Positions 1 to 6,379 of a stretch of 6,379 nucleotides of DNA are shown here, one piece after another (the first letter of the stretch is position 1; each line of letters opens with the position of its first letter). The stretch is from Gammaproteobacteria bacterium (GTDB lineage Bacteria > Pseudomonadota > Gammaproteobacteria > Pseudomonadales > Halieaceae): NCBI GenBank assembly GCA_029859085.1, contig JAOUDU010000164.1, positions 1-6,379 of the forward strand. The letters run 5' to 3'. Under the pieces are notes generated by a model. The model was not told the DNA's origin. It was given only the letters and a program-made list of their open reading frames with translations, and ran no database searches. The position numbers were made by a program, and so were the translations under genes.

Positions 1-179
1 CCCTTCAGTGTATTCAGGATAGGCCCGACCGGACTGATGTGCCACGTCAGTGTTCTGGCAGCGCCCGATCGCAGCAGGCGTGACTGCCGCGCTCAGATCG
101 CCAGTTGCAGCCCCACTTTCATGGATCGGGCATCGCGCCCCGCTATGTCACCGTTCCTGAACGCCATGGCGTTTGCTTT
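1..179. other. Non-coding or unassigned edge region downstream of yciK
   Basis: I recognise no gene here. One plus-strand frame is open from the left edge to a TAG at 181-183, but its translation is cysteine- and arginine-rich and resembles no family I know. On the minus strand a 24-codon frame (167 to 93) and a frame open from a GTG near 47 to the edge are both too short to support. A possible hairpin lies at 71-90 (7-bp stem with one G-U pair when read on the minus strand, 6-nt loop), but no T-run follows it, so I do not call a terminator. The start of the next minus-strand gene could lie beyond the edge. Confidence 0.4.
160..173. repeat. 14-bp perfect palindrome just downstream of yciK
   Basis: AACGCCATGGCGTT reads the same on both strands and starts 7 bp beyond the yciK stop codon. 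As RNA it would fold into a 5-bp stem with a CATG loop, and on the plus strand it is followed by a T-rich stretch. It may be a weak 3'-end structure of the yciK transcript or a chance palindrome; a 14-bp palindrome is expected by chance about once in a few such windows. Confidence 0.3.
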
Positions 180-941
180 CTAGGGGTGCGCGGTGAACGC
201 CTGCCCGGTGATATTCGCGCTGTCATCACCCATCAGGAACAGGTAGGTCGGCATGATGTCCCCGGGCGCGGGGTTGTCGGTGGGCCGCTCGGCGGGGTAG
301 GCGGCGCGCCGCATGCCGGTATTGGTCGGCCCCGGGTTGAGGCTGTTTACCCGCACCCGGGAGGTGTTCTCCAGCTCGCTGGCCAGTACCTGCATAAAGC
401 CCTCGGTGGCGAACTTTGACACCGCGTAGGCGCCCCAGTAAGCCTTGCCGGTGCGACCCACACCGGATGATGTGAAGATTATCGATGCCGCCGGGGCCGC
501 CTGCAACAGGGGCAGCAGGTGCCGGGTCAGCAGGAACTGGGCGTTGACGTTGACCTGCATGACCTGCAGCCAGCTCGCGTAGCTCGCGCTTTCAATCGGG
601 CGCCGCTCACCCAGCACGCTGGCGTTGTGCAGCAGGCCGTCGAGGTGGGGGAACTCCTGGGCCAGGCCGGCGGCCAGCTGGATGACGTTGTCCTCGCTCG
701 CCGTTTCCAGGTCCAGCGTCACCAGCGCGGGCTTCGGCCCGCCGGCCGCCTCGATCCGGTCGTAGACCTGTTCCAGTTTGCTTTCGGTGCGCCCCAGCAG
801 GATCACGGTTGCGCCGTGGGCCGCATAGGCCAGCGCGGCGGCGCGGCCGATGCCATCCCCGGCACCGGTGACCAGGACAGTCCTGCCCCGCAGGAGATCG
901 GGGGAGGGTCGGTAGCTTGCGGGGGCGGTGGGAAAAGGCAT
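180..941 (-). CDS. yciK: YciK-family short-chain dehydrogenase/reductase
   Basis: This is a 253-residue cytoplasmic SDR oxidoreductase. The Rossmann dinucleotide motif TGAGDGIG is at residues 25-32, followed by LLGR at 48-51, which caps the cofactor site. HNAS at 105-108 replaces the usual NNAG. The catalytic set is Asn131 (in MQVNVNA), Ser159 (FTSS), Tyr172 and Lys176 (YAVSK), and the NPGPTNTGM segment at 202-210 is the usual post-catalytic loop. Length and the segments HNA, MQVNVNA, WGAYA.SKFATEG and IMP.YL.LMGDDS agree closely with E. coli YciK and its Pseudomonas counterpart next to mupP. The physiological substrate of YciK proteins is not settled to my knowledge. The ATG at 941 is chosen because AGGA sits 7 nt upstream. 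It is separated from mupP by a 137-bp spacer holding a REPIN-like element, so co-transcription with mupP is uncertain. Confidence 0.9.
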   Translation of the reverse strand: MPFPTAPASYRPSPDLLRGRTVLVTGAGDGIGRAAALAYAAHGATVILLGRTESKLEQVYDRIEAAGGPKPALVTLDLETASEDNVIQLAAGLAQEFPHLDGLLHNASVLGERRPIESASYASWLQVMQVNVNAQFLLTRHLLPLLQAAPAASIIFTSSGVGRTGKAYWGAYAVSKFATEGFMQVLASELENTSRVRVNSLNPGPTNTGMRRAAYPAERPTDNPAPGDIMPTYLFLMGDDSANITGQAFTAHP

Positions 942-961
942 ATCCGGTTCCTGGAATGGTT

Positions 962-985
962 TGCGTAAATGGGTGCGTAAATGGG
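962..985. repeat. Perfect 12-bp tandem duplication at left end of the REPIN-like element
   Basis: TGCGTAAATGGG occurs twice head to tail (962-973 and 974-985). The second copy runs into the left hairpin, so the first is an extra partial copy of the hairpin base. A matching 7-bp tandem (CGTTTTC at 1050-1056 and 1057-1063) sits at the opposite end. Confidence 0.85.
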
Positions 986-1063
986 GACAGACCCCATTTT
1001 TTCATTATTTTACGTCCTGCAATTATCCAGCTAAAACGTGGTCTGTCCCCGTTTTCCGTTTTC
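962..1063. repeat. REPIN-like element: two inverted REP-type hairpins
   Basis: Two short palindromes face each other between mupP and yciK. The left one (979-999) is a perfect 8-bp stem, AAATGGGG/CCCCATTT, around loop ACAGA. The right one (1033-1055) has 8 of 9 pairs, AAAACGtGG/CCcCGTTTT, around loop TCTGT. The two are inverted copies of each other: 977-1000 pairs with 1033-1056 at 20 of 24 positions, including an uninterrupted 11-bp core (983-993 with 1040-1050), around a 32-nt centre. This is the architecture of a REPIN, the unit mobilised by RAYT (TnpA-REP) transposases. From memory, GGGGACAGACCCC-type cores are common intergenic repeats in Proteobacteria. No RAYT gene is in the window. 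The element could modulate read-through or mRNA stability between mupP and yciK; six Ts at 997-1002 also make the left hairpin terminator-like on the plus strand. Confidence 0.75.
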
Positions 1064-1078
1064 TTCTGTCACCGCTGT

Positions 1079-1765
1079 TCAGCTGCCAAGGATAAGGGTG
1101 CGCAGGTCGAGGCTGTTTTCGGCGTGGGCATCGGCGCCCCAGCTGCGGGGATCATCGCCGGGTTCGATATAGCCATAGGCCGCGGCAATAGTGTACATGC
1201 CGGCGCGCCTGCCCGCCTCGATATCCCGCAGGTGGTCGCCGACGTAGATAGCTTCGGCGGGGGTGCAGCCCAGCTCCCGGCAGTTGCGCAGCAGGGATTC
1301 GGGGTGGGGTTTGCGCTCGGTGACATCGTCGGGGCAGACCACGCTTGCGGGGGGTGGCTGCATCCCCAGCCGCTGCAGCAGCGGGTCGGTATAGGCCCGG
1401 GGTTTGTTGGTGGCAATGCCCCAGCGCACACCCCGCCCGGCCAGCTCCGCCAGCAGCGCGGTGATGCCGGGGTAGGGGCCGGCCACGGTGCCCAGTACCT
1501 CGCTGTACAGTTCCAGCAGGCGCAGGCGCTGGTCCTCGAAGCCGGCGGATTCCTCCGCCATATCCAGCGCCAGGCTGACCAGCGCCCGGGCGCCGTTGGA
1601 AACCGATGCGCGGATGCGCGCCGGGTCCATCGGGTCGCGGCCGTGCTCCGCCCGCAGCGCCTGGACCACCACCACGAACTCGTCGGCGGTATCCACCAGG
1701 GTGCCGTCGAGGTCGAAAATGACCGCCCTGAGGGATGCCGGTCGCGCCAGTGTGCCGGCCGTCAC
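1079..1765 (-). CDS. mupP: HAD-family phosphatase, MupP (N-acetylmuramic acid 6-phosphate phosphatase)/Gph-like
   Basis: This 228-residue cytoplasmic HAD hydrolase has all four core motifs: the nucleophile and acid Asp18/Asp20 in FDLDGT, Thr119 in ATNKP, Lys152 in ERKPHPES, and Asp177/Asp181 in VGDHLRD. The helical cap lies between residues ~24 and ~95. The end ([15 protein letters not shown]) and the position directly after ubiG match Pseudomonas MupP, which removes phosphate from MurNAc-6-phosphate so that recycled MurNAc can re-enter UDP-MurNAc synthesis. Older annotations call this family phosphoglycolate phosphatase (Gph), and sequence alone does not fully separate the two. The start is GTG at 1765; no in-frame ATG lies before the nucleophile motif. 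Its GTGA overlaps the ubiG stop by 4 bp and no strong ribosome binding site is visible, so translation probably depends on ubiG. Confidence 0.88.
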   Translation of the reverse strand: MTAGTLARPASLRAVIFDLDGTLVDTADEFVVVVQALRAEHGRDPMDPARIRASVSNGARALVSLALDMAEESAGFEDQRLRLLELYSEVLGTVAGPYPGITALLAELAGRGVRWGIATNKPRAYTDPLLQRLGMQPPPASVVCPDDVTERKPHPESLLRNCRELGCTPAEAIYVGDHLRDIEAGRRAGMYTIAAAYGYIEPGDDPRSWGADAHAENSLDLRTLILGS

Positions 1766-2472
1766 TGGGGTTTTACCGCCCGCACCATGTAGTTCACGCT
1801 GACGTCCCGGGGGTTGAGCCGGTAGACCCTGGTCAGGGGGTTGTAGGTGAGCCCGGTCATGCCCTCCACCACCAGGCCGGCGTCGCGAATCCAGCCCGCC
1901 AGCTCCGAGGGCCTGATGAATTTGGCATAGTCGTGGGTGCCCGCGGGCAGCAGGTGCAGGATGTGCTCGGCGCCGACGATGGCGAACACAAAGGCCTTGG
2001 GATTGCGGTTGATGGTGGAGAAATAGAGGCTGCCGCCCGCTTTGGCGAGTTCGGCGCAGGCGCTGATCACCGAGCCGGGGTCGGGTACATGCTCCAGCAT
2101 CTCGAGGCAGCAGACGATATCAAAATTGCCGGCTTCCTTTATCGCCAGTTCCTCCGCGGTGGACTGCAGGTAGCTGACCTCGATCCCGGATTCGAGCTGG
2201 TGCAGCCGCGCCACTGACAGCGGCGCCTCCCCCATGTCGATGCCGGTCACCACAGCCCCGCGGTGGGCCATCGCCTCGGCCAGGATGCCGCCGCCGCAGC
2301 CCACGTCCACCAGCCGTTTGCCCGCCACCGGGGAGTGCTCGTCGATATAGTTCGCCCGCAGCGGGTTGATCTCGTGCAGCGGGCGGAACTCGCCGTCGCG
2401 GTCCCACCAGCGGGAGGCCAGGGCCTCGAACTTGGCGATTTCCTGGGGATCTACATTGCGCGTGTCAGTCAT
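1762..2472 (-). CDS. ubiG: UbiG, ubiquinone O-methyltransferase
   Basis: This 236-residue class I SAM-dependent methyltransferase catalyses both O-methylation steps of ubiquinone synthesis (2-polyprenyl-6-hydroxyphenol methylase and 3-demethylubiquinol 3-O-methylase), at the inner face of the membrane. Motif I is VDVGCGGG at residues 55-62. The acidic SAM-binding residue is Asp79 in VTGIDMGE, and [16 protein letters not shown] at 117-132 is the motif typical of Ubi[12 protein letters not shown] at 151-161 and KFIRPSEL at 184-191 are further UbiG hallmarks. The length is close to E. coli UbiG (240). The ATG at 2472 is chosen because [28 protein letters not shown] N-termini are usual for the family and AAGG lies 7 nt upstream, inside the end of mtaD. 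The same frame stays open further upstream only because it overlaps mtaD. Stop-to-start spacing from mtaD is 2 bp. Confidence 0.96.
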   Translation of the reverse strand: MTDTRNVDPQEIAKFEALASRWWDRDGEFRPLHEINPLRANYIDEHSPVAGKRLVDVGCGGGILAEAMAHRGAVVTGIDMGEAPLSVARLHQLESGIEVSYLQSTAEELAIKEAGNFDIVCCLEMLEHVPDPGSVISACAELAKAGGSLYFSTINRNPKAFVFAIVGAEHILHLLPAGTHDYAKFIRPSELAGWIRDAGLVVEGMTGLTYNPLTRVYRLNPRDVSVNYMVRAVKPQ

Positions 2473-2474
2473 CG

Positions 2475-3800
2475 TCAAGCCTTGTGAATCCGGTCCCGCC
2501 AGGTCCGGGTGCGGGCGCCCAGGGCGCTGAGGTCGATATGGGTGAGTTGGCGCCGGTCCATTACCTGTACGCCGCCGATCCAGCTGTGGGTCACCTGGCT
2601 GCCGTTGCAGGCGTACACCAGCTGCGACAGGGGATGGTACAGGGGCTGGGTTTCGGGCTGGCCCAGGTCCACCGCGATCAGGTCCGCCAGTTTGCCGGGC
2701 TCGAGGCTGCCGATAAGGTCTTCCAGCCCCAGTGCCCGGGCGCCGTTGATGGTGGCCATCTCCAGCGCAGCGGAGGCGGGCAGGGCGGAGGCATCCCCGC
2801 CCTGGAGCTTGGCCAGCAGGGCGGCGGACTGCATCTCTCCGAACAGGTTCAAATCGTTGTTGCTGGCAGCGCTGTCGCTGCCCAGGGCCACGTTGACCCC
2901 TTTTGCCAGCAGCTTGCCCACCGGGCAGGTACCGGAGGCCAGCTTCATATTGGATTGGGGGCAGTGCACCACGTGGGCGCCTGTGGCCGCCAGCAGGGCG
3001 ATGTCCTGATCCCCCAGGTCGGTCATGTGCACGCACTGGGTGCGGGGCCCCAGCAGGCCCAGCCGGTACAGGCTGTCCAGCGGGCGCTCACCATTTTGCT
3101 CCACCGCCAGCAGCACCTCGCCCCGGGTCTCGTGCAGGTGGATCTGCACCGCGGCGTCCAGCTCGGCGGCCAGGGTGGCGACTTTCACCAGGTTGGGCTC
3201 CGACACGGTGTAGGTGGCATGGGGCCCGAAGCCGACGGTTACCAGCGCGCTGTGCTTGACCGCATCCCGCAGGGCCAGCCCCTTGCTGATGTACTCGTCC
3301 GCGTCGCGGGCCCACACGGTGGGGAAGTCGAGGATGGGAAAGGTGATCTGGCAGCGCATGCCCAGGCGCTGGGCGGTCTCGGCGCAGGCGTCGGGAAAGA
3401 AATACATGTCGCTGAAGGTGGTGGTGCCCGAGCGGATCATCTCGGCGATAGCCAGCTCCACACCGTCGCGCACAAAGCCGGCGCTGACATGGGCCGCCTC
3501 CGCGGGCCAGATGTGCTGTTCCAGCCAGGGCATCAGGGGCAGGTCGTCGGCGAAGCCCCGCAGCAGGCTCATCGCGGCGTGGCCGTGGCTGTTCACCAGG
3601 CCGGGCAGCAGTGCGTGCCCCGGCAGTTCCAGCACCCGCCCGGCGGTGATGCCGCCGGCTTCGCTGCGCGGCAGCAGGGCGGTGATGCGGTCACCGGTGA
3701 TCGCGATACTGTGGTTTTCGAGCACCGCCCCGGTGGGCAGGACCGGCACTATCCAGCCCGGGTGGATCAGGGTGTCGGCGGTCTGTGCGTGCGGCTGCAT
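2475..3800 (-). CDS. mtaD: MtaD-type amidohydrolase (5'-methylthioadenosine/S-adenosylhomocysteine deaminase)
   Basis: This 441-residue TRZ/ATZ-family amidohydrolase has a TIM-barrel metal site plus a split beta-sandwich domain formed by the N-terminus (HPGWIVPV...ITGDRI) and the C-terminus ([14 protein letters not shown]). The metal ligands inferred from family alignment are His72 and His74 (NSHGH), His221 (in HLHETRGE, with Glu224 as the probable catalytic acid) and Asp309 ([10 protein letters not shown]). His194, His258 and His279 (HCPQSNMKL) fit the usual substrate-site positions. The enzyme deaminates methylthioadenosine to methylthioinosine, and/or S-adenosylhomocysteine, in methionine-salvage metabolism. 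The order before ubiG-mupP matches Pseudomonas mtaD. The ATG at 3800 gives the family length of about 440. An upstream in-frame ATG at 3935 would add 45 residues, including a phenylalanine-rich stretch not typical of the family, and lies under the intergenic promoter region. The ribosome binding site is poor (AGG only 3 nt from ATG). Other deaminases of the family (guanine, chlorohydrolase-type) are less likely. Confidence 0.88.
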   Translation of the reverse strand: MQPHAQTADTLIHPGWIVPVLPTGAVLENHSIAITGDRITALLPRSEAGGITAGRVLELPGHALLPGLVNSHGHAAMSLLRGFADDLPLMPWLEQHIWPAEAAHVSAGFVRDGVELAIAEMIRSGTTTFSDMYFFPDACAETAQRLGMRCQITFPILDFPTVWARDADEYISKGLALRDAVKHSALVTVGFGPHATYTVSEPNLVKVATLAAELDAAVQIHLHETRGEVLLAVEQNGERPLDSLYRLGLLGPRTQCVHMTDLGDQDIALLAATGAHVVHCPQSNMKLASGTCPVGKLLAKGVNVALGSDSAASNNDLNLFGEMQSAALLAKLQGGDASALPASAALEMATINGARALGLEDLIGSLEPGKLADLIAVDLGQPETQPLYHPLSQLVYACNGSQVTHSWIGGVQVMDRRQLTHIDLSALGARTRTWRDRIHKA

Positions 3801-3940
3801 GGGCCTGGGTTTCCATGGCTGGGACCTGGTTAAAAAATCACCAATCTGCCGTGTTTGCAATGGCGCTGGCGGCTTGGCCGCGAAGTATAACCGGAAATTC
3901 CCCGACACCACCCCAGTCGCGTCGAAATTCCGCAAAAATA

Positions 3941-3969
3941 TGGTGATATAGCGTTATGTTCCGTATAAT
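3941..3969 (+). promoter_or_regulatory. Predicted gyrA sigma70 promoter in the mtaD-gyrA divergent region
   Basis: A perfect TATAAT is at 3964-3969. At 17 bp spacing the -35 hexamer is TGGTGA (3941-3946), which matches the consensus at only 3 of 6 positions. A GC-rich CGGCGG discriminator follows directly. Transcription would start near 3976, giving a leader of about 110 nt. The rest of 3801-4086 has no gene. For mtaD only a weak -10-like TTATAC (minus strand, 3885-3890) is visible, without a credible -35. gyrA promoters are known to respond to DNA relaxation through the -10/discriminator region in E. coli; similar control here is inference. Confidence 0.55.
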
Positions 3970-4018
3970 CGGCGGTTTGTGTTCGGGGCGAGCAAAACCG
4001 TTTTATGCGGTCTCCAGA

Positions 4019-4037
4019 GGACGCGTCGCCAGCGTCC
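4019..4037 (+). promoter_or_regulatory. Hairpin in the gyrA 5' leader
   Basis: GGACGC (4019-4024) and GCGTCC (4032-4037) form a perfect 6-bp GC-rich stem with a 7-nt loop, ending 32 nt before the gyrA ribosome binding site (GAAGGA at 4070-4075). No T-run follows, so it is not a classical terminator. It may affect leader stability or be incidental in GC-rich DNA. Confidence 0.35.
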
Positions 4038-4086
4038 GGTCGCAGTAGTGACAGCCCCCCGCCGGTAGTGAAGGAATCCGCAGTAC

Positions 4087-6379
<2,293 letters not shown>

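Noticed and set aside
93..167. A 24-codon minus-strand ORF downstream of yciK
   Set aside because: No ribosome binding site and no similarity I recognise; the length is expected by chance.
979..1002. A plus-strand rho-independent terminator
   Set aside because: The 8-bp stem followed by six Ts looks like one, but no plus-strand gene precedes it; it is better explained as one arm of the inverted repeat pair.
607..1005. A minus-strand frame starting in the repeat (MKKWGLSPF...)
   Set aside because: This is the typical spurious translation of a GGGGTCTGTCCCC repeat, continuing out of frame through yciK.
962..1063. CRISPR array
   Set aside because: Only two inverted, not direct, repeat copies with no regular spacers and no cas genes.
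917..1792. A 291-codon plus-strand frame over the REPIN-like element and mupP
   Set aside because: It is antisense to mupP, reads through the repeat, and has no recognisable domain.
2473..3036. N-terminal extension of ubiG to a 424-residue protein
   Set aside because: The added part overlaps mtaD in another frame, is Arg/Pro/Gly-rich, and the canonical UbiG start at 2472 has a good ribosome binding site.
2484..3833. A 449-codon open frame antisense to mtaD
   Set aside because: Low-complexity Gly/Gln/His/Val translation with no motif; mtaD on the other strand has full catalytic residues and family length.

Overview
The window reads as chromosomal housekeeping DNA from a GC-rich gammaproteobacterium. 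The gene order yciK-mupP-ubiG-mtaD on one strand, divergent from gyrA, matches from memory the Pseudomonas neighbourhood. However, the partial GyrA lacks the insertion after the 'LDEGER' stretch that I recall in Pseudomonas GyrA and is collinear with E. coli GyrA numbering (Ser83, Asp87, Tyr122, GyrA box 560-566). A non-Pseudomonas, oligotrophic-marine-type gammaproteobacterium (for example Halieaceae/Cellvibrionales-like) is a reasonable guess, not a demonstrated placement.

Layout: positions 1-179 hold no gene I can recognise, only a 14-bp palindrome and a weak hairpin. On the minus strand follow yciK (short-chain dehydrogenase, 941 to 180), a 137-bp spacer filled by a REPIN-like pair of inverted hairpins (962-1063), mupP/gph (HAD phosphatase, 1765 to 1079), ubiG (1762-2472) and mtaD (2475-3800). 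mtaD, ubiG and mupP are packed as an operon: 2 bp between mtaD and ubiG, and a 4-bp GTGA overlap between ubiG and mupP. A 286-bp divergent intergenic region (3801-4086) carries a perfect TATAAT box for gyrA and a leader hairpin. gyrA then runs on the plus strand from 4087 off the right edge (764 codons present, no stop reached).

Functionally, mtaD and ubiG are linked through S-adenosylmethionine by-products: UbiG releases S-adenosylhomocysteine, while MtaD deaminates methylthioadenosine and/or S-adenosylhomocysteine. MupP belongs to cell-wall sugar recycling (or, as Gph, to phosphoglycolate clearance), and YciK is an SDR of uncertain substrate. gyrA is the A subunit of DNA gyrase.

I found no undescribed multi-gene system. 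The items most worth a second look are the REPIN-like element with tandem duplications at both outer ends, the Lys/Arg-to-Met change in the GyrA box, and the absence of mtnA between mtaD and gyrA.
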